A stretch of DNA of 64,000 nt, taken from Biscogniauxia marginata. Taxonomy: Eukaryota > Ascomycota > Sordariomycetes > Xylariales > Xylariaceae. The DNA is taken from the NCBI GenBank assembly GCA_022695795.1, contig MU404158.1, forward strand, positions 87,887-151,886. Reading direction: 5' to 3'. Numbering within the stretch: the stretch's first letter is position 1; each line of letters starts with the position of its first letter. The notes beneath the pieces were generated by a model. It was not told where the DNA came from and did no database searches. It saw nothing but the letters and a program-made list of their open reading frames with translations. Shown in pieces: positions 36,444 through 48,755 of the stretch. Position numbers and translations under genes: made by a program.

Positions 36444-38624
36444 TCAATGACCCTCTTTTTCCATGGTCTCGAGCTCCTTTACCACAGATGATTTGGTTGC
36501 GATCTTCTTCATCTGAGTATCCTCGAGCTTCTCGCCACCGGCAAGGCGCATCTCAAGATCCTCAATGGCACGGATCTTTTTCTGCAAGCTACGCAGCTTC
36601 TTTGACGCGGGGTTCTGATTACCAGGCGACAAGATAGAATCCGAATCCGGTGGGTGGGATGTCTGAACTTGAAGAGGTGCAGCTGCTTGTCCAGCATGTC
36701 CATCATGTCCAGTATGCCCATTTGGCTGTGTGCTGCTACGATTACGGCCAAGGTTATTACCTCCCTGGGCGTTATTTCGTGAGCGACTTCGGTGATGTCT
36801 GTGGTGGTTCTGTTGATGGCCGCGACGTTCAGGGCTGCGTCCCTCATTTCCAGAGCTAGGACCATGCTCCTGACCGGGAGGCGCCAACCCACCGGCGTTC
36901 TTATTCTCAGCTTCCTTGGCCTTTTTGTTGTTTCGCTTCTTCTTGTTCTTCAGTGCAGCCTTAGACAGGCTGTCGTCACCATTAGCTCCTAGGACTTCTG
37001 CCGGATTAGCACCGGGAGCAGTGCGGCCGGCAGAGTCAGCAAGCTCAGCACCGGGCACTTGGCGACGGGGCCTCCCGAACCCGTTTGGACCCACGTTAGG
37101 AGTGCCGTTGCTCATCACATGAGCGGCGCCGCCTTCGTCCTCACGCCTGAAATGAAGCGGCGTAACCATGCCTCGAGCACCGGGAGGTCGATATGCACCA
37201 ACAGGCTTCGACGGAGTCTTGACAGTTCCCAGGTACGCAAGGGCGGAAGCATGTGGAGTAGGCACGGGGTTCAATGGATCGTCCTGAGGAAGGTTCTCCG
37301 GTAGAACTGGTCTCCATGCTACACTGTACAGCTCCACCATATCTTCATTGTACATGATACCTCCTCCAACGTGCCAAAGCTTTACACCATTATCAACGCG
37401 GAGCCGTGGCGAGGTAGTTGCTGTCATTATGTACCGGCTGTCAGGACTCCACTGACACACGCTCGGGTTACCGCTATCGATCGTGCAGACCTTTCGATTA
37501 TCCTTCTCAAGGTCGTACACATCAATCTGACCAGTGAGGTTACCAAACCCTGCAACCAATGCGAACCGACCAGTTGGTGAGAAGATGATGGTGTTACGGG
37601 GACTAATGGGGAAGGAATGGGTGGCCGCTCCACGATGATTGAAGATAGTGGTCTTCGCTGGCATATAGCCGTAGATGACCCCGAACTCTTTTCCGTTTGG
37701 CGACCAGGAAACATCGTGGATAGGCCCCTCCTTGTCGAGAGTTATACGAGCATCGAGAGACCCATTAGCGCTGAGAAGGTATAGGTTCGTTTCGCCGTAG
37801 TAACTCTTGTTCGACTTGTCCACATCTGTTTGTGCCAGCACAATCAGGCTCGTACCCAAGCTGTTCCACTTCAGCTGGACCTTATCGCTCTTGTAGAAGG
37901 TCTTCTGAGAGATGGGCGACTTGAATTGGGGGACGTTGAAGACCTTGACCGCCGCCGGTTGACCCTGCACCAATGGTATTAGCTAAGAGACGCGCCACGT
38001 AGGGCATAAAGGCCACGGGGGAGGGGGATGTCGACTTACCTTGCGCTCTGGGATAAAGACCGCAACATTATGGCTCTGGCCTGGGGCAATGGCGAAATCA
38101 GTTACGCCTTCGACCCACAGTTTATTCCAGACGGTGCTGAGATCGTTGCTGTCATAGAACTGCACCTCGTTCGTCACTATGCGGGCGCAGAATGTCTCGT
38201 CAAAGGTGTATTGCAGGTTCCAGCCCGTCTGTGACTTCTGAACAAACCGTCCTATGGGTTGTTTCTCGGTATCGTCGGGGATGTCTTCAATCGTACGCCA
38301 GATCTTAAAGTTCTTTGTTGCATCACCAGCTTCATCCTTGCCAGGTCGCTCCCAAGTGCTCAGGAAAGTACCACGAGGGGAAAATGCGACCTCGAATACA
38401 TTGGGGACAATGAGGGTCGTCAGGATGTGGCCAACCGAGGCGTCGACGACGGACACACGCTCGGTAGAGGCCCAGGCAAGGTAACGGCCGCAGGGTGAGT
38501 AGACACAACACCGCAAAGTTCCTTCGGGCTTCACGAATCCAGGTAGAGGCTCGTAGACAGGCGCGGCATCAGTAACGCCGATGGCCTTCTGGGTTCGAAA
38601 AGCAAACTGCAACGGGCTCGCCAT
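36444..38624 (-). CDS. eIF2A: Eukaryotic translation initiation factor 2A (eIF2A)
   Basis: Minus-strand exons are 38624-38040 and 37964-36444, giving 701 residues with a single phase-0 intron. The N-terminal two thirds form the WD-type beta-propeller of eIF2A. Marks are FAFRTQKAIGV, FSPRGTFLSTWERP, NFKIWR, VQLKWNSLGTSLIVLAQTDV, YYGETNLYLLSANG, GPIHDVSWSPNGKEFGVIYG, MPAKTTIFNHRG and NGVKLWHVGGGIMYNED. A hinge with GAYRPPGARG follows. The C-terminal third is disordered: Lys/Asn-rich, then His/Asn/Gly-rich with a run of histidines, and it ends in a charged helix (SLQKKIRAIEDLEMRLAGGE) typical of the family. eIF2A is a cytoplasmic ribosome-associated protein that can support initiator tRNA delivery independently of eIF2. 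It is distinct from the eIF2 alpha subunit. Confidence 0.96.
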
Positions 38625-40440
38625 GACTAGTCAAAGTCACAGAAGAAATATGCTTGCAGGTTTGGGGGGTTGTTCTTGTCGTTTCGTGGGAGATTCTCGT
38701 GACCGGAGATCAGTTGCTTATTGGTATGGGTGTTCCGATAGATACGGCCACGTCAGATTTCTCAAGAGAATCCTCGACCGAGTAGATCGGGGCGAGTCAG
38801 GACTGGGAAGCAAAGAGCTTGTTGGCCAGGTCGCGCAGAACTCCAGGGGGGGGGGGGGGGGAGGGGGGGATAGTCTCTCTGGGCTCTTTCGGTCGGGTGT
38901 CGCGGGCCTGTTGTTGTCGCTTCTCGTAAAAGAAGGCTGGGCAAGACTTGGTGGTCAAGTGGATGTCTACCAGCTACCAGAATACTTTCAGGTACACACT
39001 CGCGGAAGAGGAATCAAATACTCAAAACGGCAAGAATAGAAGGGAATTTGACGGGTCACCCAGACCAAGAGGGAGAATTGGCGAATGGTGGTGGGCGGAC
39101 GTGACGTGACGGAGCGTGCTAATGGGCTGGAGAAAGAAAGGAAGAGAAAGGGAAGGGAAAAAGAGGGAATGCTGATTGTAGCTTTTAGCCTTGTCAGTTT
39201 TTGTTGATTCAAATTTTTGAGATGCAACAATCGGGCACCACTTGAGGCGGTCCTGCCGTTACCTAAAATAGCACCTACCTAAAGGCCGCCGCCACCTGTT
39301 TTATTGCATACCCAGGTGCACAAATCTATTTTAACCTTATAACCGAGCTGAATAAGACAAGGCTGTAGGTACGGAGATGTCTTTCGAGGACAACCTTAGG
39401 TGGGTGACATGTGGGTCTGTGGCGGTGCAGAGGCCATGATAGATGCATATGGGCTTTTTAACCACTAGCCCGATCTGATTATATACATACATCAGGTAGC
39501 CCGTAGGTCTTTTTCTACCTAGATACCAAGATTTGTTACTCAACATTATAGTGGACACGACCTCACTTTGCAAATAGGTAGGTAGTACCTTAGGTAGGGG
39601 GCGTCAAGTTGACCACTGTATCACCACCAGAGCCGTTATCATTTTGCGACTCACGAAGCAATGCTCGTAAGAGGAAGAAGGAAAACAGTAAAGGAAAACA
39701 CTCTGCTCTGGACTTGACACATCTGACTTGCTCGTTACATGTATCCCAAACTGCAATATCGAAGCGAATTGTCCGCAGGCCTTCCATTGTCTTTAAGTAA
39801 AGTACATAGTAAGGTAGCTAGTGAGTAGGTAAGGGTATCACATATGAATCACGAGAAGTTGATGCAATATGGTCCGTGTTGGTGCCCACCAGCATCGGGT
39901 GATCCGGTCTAGAATTGTTATTTGCATAACAGCACAAGCTGTCTAACCCGGAATGAACCTAGCACCACGCCCCGGAGGATTGGCGATGCATTGGCAATGC
40001 ATTGTACCAGCTGTCTTGTCTGTCTGGGGTTTGAACCGATAAGGCCATTATGGGGCTATGGAGCACGTCTGCAGATATCAGACTTGGTGCTGGTGCTCGA
40101 TAGTTCAAACGCAATCTCGATCTCTGGTAATCCGTACAGCCACCCATCTATGCAGAGAGGTTGTGTAGTGTACTGCTGCAAAAGGGCGGAACCACCCTTC
40201 TTTCGCCAAGCCCGCCAACTTGACTCAAGTCGTCAACTGCAGGATACTCAGCTGGCGGCTCTTCAGTGAGTGGATAGCATGCCTGTATAACAAGAAGCAA
40301 TATTGAACATGCGGTAGGATGGTGTCTGCTGACTATATCGTGGTGATGCGTGGGTCCGCTTTCTATGTTTGAAGCGCCCGTGCCCCGTTTCGTAGCCTGA
40401 GTTGGATAACCTATTACTATATTAGGTAGGTTGGTAGGTA
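38625..40440. other. eIF2A promoter and flanking intergenic DNA
   Basis: No gene is supported. It includes the G-run at 38847-38870, A/G-rich stretches at 39130-39175 and TACCTA/TAGGTA motifs near 39270-39285, 39500-39525 and 39575-39600. The plus-strand open frame 39922-40269 has no recognisable domain. Confidence 0.55.
38847..38870 (+). repeat. Poly-G tract
   Basis: About sixteen consecutive G residues, one A, then seven G, on the plus strand about 225 bases upstream of the eIF2A start codon. On the transcribed strand this is poly-C. It could form a quadruplex or simply be a slippage-prone homopolymer. Confidence 0.8.
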
Positions 40441-40559
40441 GTTTTCGTTGTATATAGCATATTATAGGTTAAATGTGGTGTTGTATTTGTGATGTTCAGT
40501 ACAATCTGTACAGTATACGTGGGTTGATTCAGTATATAATACTCCTATTAATAGTTATA

Positions 40560-41120
40560 ATTAGGTTTTTTACATGCAGCTCCTTATACGTGACAGCCCT
40601 TTACTAATACTTCAATTATATAAAAGCTTATATACGAGGGTTATTAACGAATGTGAAGTACTTACGAAGATTAAAAAGGCTTGTTTTTTATATATAAAAA
40701 GTAAAGAGTAAACGTTTTAAAATACTCTTTCCACGATTAAACTAAGCTTCGAAATTAAAAGGAATAAAAAGTTAAATCTTAAATCACGAACTATATAGTG
40801 AATATGTTTGTAATAATATAATTAAAAGACTATTTATTTAAACAAGATAAATAATAAGAAATTTAGTTTTTTAAATTATATATTATAAAAGTTTTTTACA
40901 TTTATATTAACTTATATAATACTATGAAAACAGTTTTTCTTTTTATTAATATTATTTGTTTTTATTAAATCACACTTTTAAAAACCCATTATAATTATAA
41001 GTTAATAAAAAGTGACTATTAAAAATATAATTAACATTAATTATTATATTTATTACAACTATTAAAGTCTTAACGGGCCATTATTTCTTACTTGTAAATT
41101 AATAAGAGAATAATCACCGA
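40560..41120. repeat. Extreme AT-rich, RIP-like block
   Basis: By eye roughly four fifths of these bases are A or T, with abundant TpA and long A/T runs and almost no open frames. Flanking DNA returns abruptly to ordinary composition near 41180. This is how repeat-induced point mutation leaves old transposon copies in ascomycetes. No residual transposon protein can be recognised, so the source element is unknown. Confidence 0.65.
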
Positions 41121-41317
41121 CCTGCTAGCGCTCTTTAACTACTTAGAAATGAAAAACCCGAAAAGAGATGTATTGTTGTTTTGGAGAAAGCAGTGACGGG
41201 CTTCGCCGTGCTGGGTGTGACGATTAGGTCGTGGACCAGCTACTCCACTACTAACCTCCCAAAAGGGTATCAGAACTTCAAGGTCGACACCTTGAAATCT
41301 AAGTTGGTATATATAGC

Positions 41318-41333
41318 CACGGTCAGGACCGTG
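41318..41333. repeat. Perfect short inverted repeat
   Basis: CACGGTC and GACCGTG are separated by two bases. A second small inverted repeat, AAGGT/ACCTT, lies about 40 bases upstream. No function is evident. Confidence 0.5.
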
Positions 41334-43146
41334 ACACTGGGGTTTGAAGAATTTTTTTTTTTCAAAGTCAAATCCGATTAAAATCGCACGGCCCCCTTCA
41401 TCAACTACTTAAATGGTACCCTCCCTACTTTAAGGGAGCATCTCCTTGATATAGGAGGCAGCGTCACAATCAGCGACGCATCCCATGACTGAGTAGGTAT
41501 ATTGTAACAAATAGAATACAAATTTGACCCGGTGTTTGATGTCCGGCAACTCCGACTCTTCGAAATTGCTCACGAAGCACCTGAAGTTGTTAACCTCAAG
41601 GGTAGTTTCTTTGAGTACACCCACGATCCATTGGACTTGGATACGATTATCCTCTCTGTGGGATCCATGTTAATATGTAGGCGGACAAGGACGAACTTAG
41701 ATCGAATGAGAAGTAATTATAAGTGAAGCGGTAAGTTTCACGCGATGATATTTTCCTACATAAATCTCTCCTAACCGTAGCTTGATATCTACCTAAATAT
41801 ATAGATACATAACTCCAAGGTGGACTAGCAAGAGCCTGCTGTTCGGTTATCCCACTCTCAAACACAAGGTAGCTTAGGCATTATTTTTGCCCTGTGTGCT
41901 ACACAATTGACAAGTTAAATAGAGCTAAAAAGCCGTAGCAGTGCTCGATATGAATGCCAAGCCACGGAAGGCAATCTAAGAATGCACCGCTTGCATGCGA
42001 GGAATTTCAGCTTGTGATATATCAAGTATGTATTTCTCAACCTAGGTGTCCCATTCTGCTGCTCGATTAGCGCGGCCGTGAAACGAGAACGGAGTTGTCA
42101 CGCGGGTTTCAGCGAAGAGTCTAGGTACAGAACATCTTATTTAGATATAATCAGTCAGATGACTCTAAACGAAGGATGATAAAATCCTTTAGGTGGTTAT
42201 CAAAACACAGCTCGTATTTAAAGCCTTGCAGTGAGGGCTTGATTAGTGTTGAGATAGTCGGGGGGGCTGATCTTGCCTAGGTGATATGTTCTAATTTCCC
42301 ATGTTCGATCACTATCCCCATTTCCTTTGGAAAGGACAAGTGACATATCGATCATCGTTACGGGAATAAAGCCATTGCGGAGCTTCTCTCATCATTGTAG
42401 CTCTATCACATCTATCATATCCCTGTCTTATCTATAGGTAATCACCTGCCTTGTCCGCGACTGTAGCTCTGAGCCGTTGCGCCGGAATGAACGGGAAAAG
42501 TAAGTTCGAACTGTCCAGTTCGAGCAGTGACTTTTAGGTTAGGCGGCTTTCTATCTGAATTTATTCATTAGATAGTTCAACCCATCAGTGAATTATTAGG
42601 TGCCTAGCCTGACAAGTATGATACCTATTAAGCTGACTAGTGACCAAGGATTGACCCAAATTCATTTTTTGTTCTGGATGTCTAGTTATATCCAGGTTCT
42701 AGCTAGACTAACCGTTGACTGAGCCGTAGTATGGATAAGGGAGAGAACAAGTAGGGGCTGGATACGAGAGCTTAGCGACACCGTAGATGAAACATCGATT
42801 TAGTAATATAGAAATAGTCGATAACAAGAAGTACGGGATTAATTCATAGGTTAATGAAAGCAGAGAAAACATCTTCAGGGAGAGTACTACACGTCAAGGT
42901 CAAAGCTAACATCTTTTCAAATATCTCGTCAACCTAACATGCTCCTTTCGGACGCAGGACAAACAAAATGTATGATAAATTACGACATCAAATTGTAGTG
43001 TCAGAAATTTATCCATATAAAAATTCATTCAATATCTAAACCATCCAATGCATCCAGCCCTGATACTTCTGGAATGATCACATAGAAAACAGGGTATCTT
43101 CTCTTCTGTATAGTTTCCACGGGAAGTCCCTCCGGAAATGAACATT

Positions 43147-44516
43147 CTAGATCACCGTCGCCCAATCCGGATAAACCTCCTTTTCCCTAGGGGTAGACGC
43201 AACGTTGCGATCGTGGATATGATCCTCCAGGGGTAGATCCTGGTGCTGGCTGCGCTCGCCCATGTCTACGCCACGCTTCTGGATGTACCTCGCGAAGCCC
43301 AGTGTCTGCATTTTCCAGTCTTCGCGCGATACCTTCCCCTCGACATAGTCGGCGAAGATCATGGCGTCGAATGCGGCCTGCGACGTTGACGCCACCGTGT
43401 GTGGCCGGAACCCGGCCAGCGCGTCCCCGATCAGCACTACCTTGCCGCCGAGGTACTCATGCTCGGGGCTGATGACATCCGTGACGGCCTGAACGAAGGG
43501 CTTGCGCGTCCCGCGCACAACTTCGGCGAACTGCGGCGGCAGCCGCTCTTGCGCGATCTCCCGCTGCTTCTCCCACGCGCGAGGGTCCGTCATGCCCGGG
43601 GGCATGGTGATGGCTCGGCGCCGGCCGTTGATATCTGTCATAATCTCCTCGAGCTCGGTTGAGCCCGCCGGGAAGTTGGTGTAGTACACGAAGTTGATGA
43701 GGCGCTGCCCCGGCTCCACCGTTCCATCCTTACCCGGGATTAAGTATGTCAGGATCTGCACACCGCGCGTATGGAAGAAAGTGAAGCGCTCGCAAAACGT
43801 CGCCCGCGTCACCTCGCTGGCCTCGTTCTCAAGGAGCGTGCCCCGCAGCGCGCAGTAGCCCGCATATTTCCGCTCCACGTCCGGCTCTAGGATGTTGCGA
43901 ATCGTTGAACTGGGCCCATCCGCGCCGATGACTATGTCGGCTAGTATGCTACCTTCCCCACCATTGCTGGATTTCCAGTATACGCGCACGCCGTTGCCGT
44001 CTTCTTTCACGTTTATTACATTGCGATCGTGAATGTGTGCCGCCTTACCGTGACCGGGAACCAGCCCGGGGACTGTGCAATACGGGCTTTCGATACCGTC
44101 ATAATTGGCGCGCAAGAGATAATAAGTTAGGTCCCACGAGGTCATGTTCTGCACCATGTCCTCTTTGTGAACAATATTGCCCTCCCGGTCAAGGTACTGT
44201 CTCCTCTTCGAGCTGACGGCGATTGGTCGATCGCACCGGTTATATCTCTTGAAGAACTCTAGAGTGTCTCCGCCCGCAACTATGCCGGCTCCCTGATCCT
44301 GGAGTAAAGGAGCCGGATTCCGTTCCAGGATAGTTGTGTCATGACCTAGTGCCTTCAACGCGAGCCCGGCCGCCAGACCACCTAGAGATCCACCCACCTG
44401 ACCGGTGGTAGTTAGTAGTGAGATCATACTTTTCCGGTCTAGAAGAACTTAACTACCACGAAGTTGAGCTTCCGCGACTGCCCGCTCTTAAGAGGTTCCG
44501 TCAAATGAGTTGCCAT
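43147..44516 (-). CDS. FAD-dependent aromatic-type monooxygenase
   Basis: Proposed minus-strand exons are 44516-44454 and 44397-43147, giving 437 residues. Exon 1 is inferred: it encodes MATHLTEPLKSGQSRKLNFVV and the splice restores NFVVVGGSLGGLAAGLALKA, the expected N-terminal FAD-binding strand. A donor three bases upstream (ending exon 1 at 44457) would delete one Val and is equally possible. Family marks are the DG motif VIGADGPSSTIR and the second FAD motif KVVLIGDALAGFRPHTVAST. The HTVAST-type context resembles the 2,6-dihydroxypyridine 3-monooxygenase branch of class A flavoprotein hydroxylases. It should hydroxylate a phenolic or heteroaromatic compound using NAD(P)H and O2; the substrate is unknown. 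There are no membrane segments. Confidence 0.88.
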
Positions 44517-45313
44517 CATTAGTTTGTACCCACCTACTCAAGATCCAATATTTTCCCAGTGACAATAGAGTGTGGTGATTTTGAGCTTGATGATGATTGA
44601 GCTATAAGATCAACTACGAGAGAAAAACAGATCATGATAAGATCCCTTGATATTAGCCGGAGGAGACTAGGTGACGTCACTACAGGCTAATACGCGCGAG
44701 CGGCAGATGCATGTCTTAACAATAAACGGATATTCAACTTGAAACCGATTGATTCTAGAATCTCAAACAGGTAGGTAGCAGTCGGCCTGTAAGGCGAGAA
44801 TAAGGAGAATAGGCTGCAGCGTCGAGCTGGGGCTGTTGAATGATAGATATGGTGAAATAACAGTAAGACTGGAGATCGTCCTATACGACGTGGAAATGCA
44901 CCTATATATGATCAAGCGAGAAATATACCTTATATTAACGAAGGAGACAGGAGAAAGGGGACCTGCCCAAACTAGAAACATAAATATATAGTGATTAGGT
45001 ACCATACAATAAAGTAAGCAGTGGACCTTGAAGAATCCCCTATATTTCGAATACATTCCCGTGATTACCACCGCCAGCTTTGGAGCTTTACTAAAGAGCG
45101 TCGGCAATGTTAACTTTACGCTTAACTCCGTCCCGCTTATACGTAAACAATAAAAGAGAGACCGACTTATTTGAATAAATTTATATGGAATAATTAGAAA
45201 AAAAGAAAAAGATACAGGATTGATAAAAACTGCACCTCACGGACAAGAAGCGTAAATAGCGCGTGCTTGTAAATGTGTCACGCTTCATAAACCTGTCTCA
45301 ACTCAATTAAATC
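44517..45313. other. Intergenic region
   Basis: Promoter side of the FAD monooxygenase and 3' side of the FMN oxidase. The minus-strand open frame 44763-45107 is hydrophobic but unrecognised. No gene is supported. Confidence 0.55.
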
Positions 45314-47058
45314 TTAATCTAGCTGAGAAGATGGTTTCCAGATGACCTATACATAGATTGTAAGCTGATCTATTTATAGGGACACGACAAGAGAAACCTC
45401 GATAACTGATGAAGATACTCTCGGAACCAGCCAAAAGGGAAGGGGACTACTCACATAGCTTGGGTCAATATTCTTCAAGTCAGCAACGCCGGCGTTTGCG
45501 GCGTCGAGCGCGACCTCACGCTTTAGTAACTGGACTGTAGAAAAGGGAGTCAGTAATTGTTATATTTGAACTGTTTTTAACCCGTGAAACATGTCTCGTG
45601 AGCAAAACCTCAAACAAAATGCCAGAACAGGCATGCTTTACTCGTGAGACAGGCTATAATGGGAAGTATGGAACTTCAAGATTAGCTTACTGGCACGCGT
45701 AACGCCTTTGGTACCATACACGTTGGCGTACAAGAAGGGGCGGCCGAGGCCGACGGCGCGGACGCCCAGAGCGAGCAGCTTTACTACGTTGCCACCGTAG
45801 CGGACACCGCCATCCGCATATACCTCAGTTTGTGTGAATATCTCTGGCGCCTGCTCATGGATCTCGATTGCCACCTCGAGCGGTGACCGCGAGCCGTCTA
45901 CTTGCCGCCCTCCATGATTAGATAGATACACTGCCGACACATTATGCTCGACGGCGGCGCGCGCATCTTCGACCGTCTGGATCCCCTTCAGTACGATGGG
46001 TAAGTCTGTCATGGTCTTTAGGTGCTCATAGTAGTCCCACTAGCCATTTTCGTCAGTATTTCGACAAGTTCAAGATCGGATCTTCTCCGTGACAGTCTCC
46101 TTTTTAAAAACCTACAGTAATAGCAGTATATGGAAGAGATCTGAGGATTCGGTAAGCTCGACTCAAGGATTATACAGGCCTAGAGTAATCAGAAAATATA
46201 CTTACGCCTCGCTCGCATCATATCGGTTAGCCCGCTGACGGTTGCCCTCAGCAGGAGCATCAACAGTGAATACTATAGCTTTACTCCCCGCTGCCTTAGC
46301 CTGGTCAAATACCAACTGTGTGCCAGTATCATTGTTTGGATCTAGATAAACCTGCTGGAATGTAACTTGGCCCAGGGCCTTGTAGGAGGCAATTTCAGAG
46401 ATAGATAGAGTAGCATATAACGAAGGCTATTCCACGTTAGTAATGCACGGGGTTGGGCCCGGGTCAAATATTGAAAAAAAAAGGTTCTAGACGTACAACA
46501 TATAGAATATCCTCGGCGGCTGCACCCTCGACCAATCCCCTCTCTGCTGCCGTGTGGCCAAGCCCGGCTCGAGCAGCGGAAGTGATAAAGAAAGGAGCAG
46601 AAAAATTGTAGCCTAGAATTTTCGTGCTGAAGGTTCTGTAAGCTTAAAGCTACACAGGAGCTAGGGTCGAAGGCACAATACTTACGGGAGTGTTGACTGG
46701 ACATTGGACGTATCTACCATCGTCCGAGGGCGAAGCGGATATCGATAGAATACCTCGAGGTTGTTGCGATACGACCACTCGCCTGCGGCTCCATTATGGT
46801 AGTAGGTATAGTTTGCTATCGGTAGGTACCTCTGCGCTGCATCTTCAAAATCGGGCAACCCTACTAGCTGATCTAATGGCGCCAACTCTCCCACAGCAAG
46901 GCTAGAGAAGAACGTGTCGAAGCTCGTTTAGGTTAGTTCACAGGCCTTTTATTCCCAACATTTAGATGGGCTGCATACCCAGTGTCTGGTTCATCTAGAA
47001 AGAGACGGGCAGTTAGAGCGCCTCCGAGCAGAGAGAGTGAAATCAGCAAATGGCGCAT
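45314..47058 (-). CDS. Secreted FMN-dependent 2-hydroxyacid oxidase/dehydrogenase (lactate oxidase-like)
   Basis: Proposed minus-strand exons are 47058-46979, 46901-46686, 46635-46497, 46426-46206, 46140-46116, 46039-45691, 45534-45455 and 45346-45314, giving 380 residues. A 17-residue signal peptide (MRHLLISLSLLGGALTA) predicts secretion. The TIM-barrel family marks are complete: FSAPFFITSAARAGLGH, AIVFTVDAPAEGNRQRAN, LPIVLKGIQTVEDA (FMN-binding Lys245), YLSNHGGRQVDGS (catalytic His269) and ADGGVRYGGNVVKLLALG. Exon 5 is only 25 nt (encoding about SLPYTAIT) and is required to keep frame and join to WDYYEHLK. The acceptor of exon 3 could be 46626, and the last exon is inferred. The enzyme oxidises L-lactate or a related 2-hydroxyacid; if O2 is the acceptor it yields H2O2 outside the cell. 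Confidence 0.88.
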
Positions 47059-48755
47059 CTTGGGTTATTCTAGACGAATGGCTAGACTATGTGCCTTGGG
47101 GGTAGAATCCCGTCACGAAGAGGGACTACATGGTGGCCGACTATGTCATTTATATCCATGTTTTTCTTTTTCTTTTCCAAAGGATCCAACCCTCTAAATG
47201 TCGGTGTCACACGATGGACACCTGTAGATACCGCCAAGACCGGTTGGTCATGAGCTAGATCACGATTGGAGGTAGATAATAATGTTGTACTTAATGGTAC
47301 TAACGTGCATAGAATAAAGGATGCCCCAGGCAAAACAGACTGTGTATAAATAAGCAGAGAATTCCTGGAGGACCTCACGAATGAACTTAGACTCTTAAGT
47401 CCCTTGAGACCAAAGGAAATTATTAGTTGAAATTGAACTATTGTTCCAAGTCTATCAGCCCTTGTCACAGTCGGCTCGCAAGATACATCATGACTCTAGG
47501 TTAACGTCAAGTGATTCTCATAGTGTCTTACAAGGTTGATAGTGCTTACGAAGGAACGGGATGCTTAGTCATGGTGGTAAAGGCTGGAAGCCCTATGCAC
47601 CATGGAACAACATCGCTTTTTTAAACAAAACTAGCAATTAAGGGGTTATAAGTTTAACTATATAAATAATGTACTTATTAAACATATATTACTATTAATA
47701 ATAATTAACTTAATTATTATAATTACGAAAATTAATTTACTCGCTTAAGTGGCTTATTCACTTATAAGAGACATTTAATTAAATATATATTAAAATATTT
47801 TGTAGATTTCTTACGTAGCCAGGTATATATAATATGTCTGTAGTTGTATGGGTATTCTTAAAAGAGGTACGTACATAAAATATTTCGGTAAGTACCTACC
47901 TAATAAGCAACTATCTCCTCACTTGGGCGGGTTAAAGCTTTCTGGGACCTGCGTACCGCAGATCCCCTTGGGATTTCAGAGCACGACTTCGGTAGGTACC
48001 CTTCGATCTAACTGAACAGGGCTGACCGGGATCAGCATGCTAAGCTTCGAGAGCTGTGACTTGGCCTACAGAATCTGCAGGGATTTTCACATGGCTCGGT
48101 GCTTATGTGCCCCGCGCCATACATTAGAAAAGATCAACAATATCGGTTTTGTTGCCTGATGCTACCTCAGAATGATGAACCCTAAGGCTGAGCGGTGCAA
48201 ACCCACAGTTTTCTTCCATTAGCTTCTCGGCGAGCGGCTTTAGATTAGCGAGATTCTATTCCCGTATGCCAATGATCCGGTTGTTCTGCTTCACAGAGTG
48301 AGCCGGCGCACGGCGGAGCTTGGCGTTCGGGCAGTGGGTGCTACCTTGAAAGAGATGCCAGGGTAGCTCCATGAGCCCCTCGTAACGATGCAACAACGCA
48401 CATCCTACTCGGAATGTTATAGCCACTACCTATGCTTACGCGGAATGCAAGAAGCGCGGTGAGCACCCTTCGGGTAAACACTTCGCATGATCGACATGAC
48501 CTTGTCCAACCCTGGGGTGCATCGTCAATGCACCTGTGCTCGGAACCGAAAAGGGCCACATTCGCATAGTGACCATAAGATCGAGAGACGGACTATACTT
48601 GCCGAAGGAACCTTGCCTCCCATGTACGGACTCAAGCGAAAATTAAAAGAGATATGCATGATCACGAAGTGGAGGCAGGTATACATTGAGAGATCCCGGC
48701 CAGGTCGGACGAAGTCATTGAATACGCCGTCCGTTTTCGGCTTTCTGTAAGCGTC
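47059..48755. other. Intergenic region with AT-rich patch
   Basis: No gene is supported. The AT-rich patch at 47625-47815 is listed separately. TACCTACC motifs occur around 47890-47905. The plus-strand open frame 48487-48750 is unrecognised. Confidence 0.55.
47625..47815. repeat. AT-rich RIP-like patch
   Basis: A sharply bounded stretch dominated by A and T with TAATTA/TTAATT words and no open frame. It resembles the larger block at 40.6-41.1 kb and may be a short remnant of a mutated repeat. Confidence 0.5.

Larger units (their letters stand above)
40441..43146. other. Accessory region without supported genes
   Basis: It starts with an extreme AT-rich block (listed separately) and continues as ordinary intergenic DNA. 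Open frames around 41430-41726 overlap on opposite strands and are unrecognised. The last few hundred bases are the 3' flank of the FAD monooxygenase. Confidence 0.5.

Noticed and set aside
39922..40269. 115-codon plus-strand open frame
   Set aside because: Low-complexity composition, no domain, and a competing frame on the other strand.
41430..41726. Overlapping open frames on opposite strands next to the AT-rich island
   Set aside because: The minus-strand frame reads fairly naturally but matches nothing I know and has no clear start or splice partner. It could be a decayed gene, but this is not supportable.
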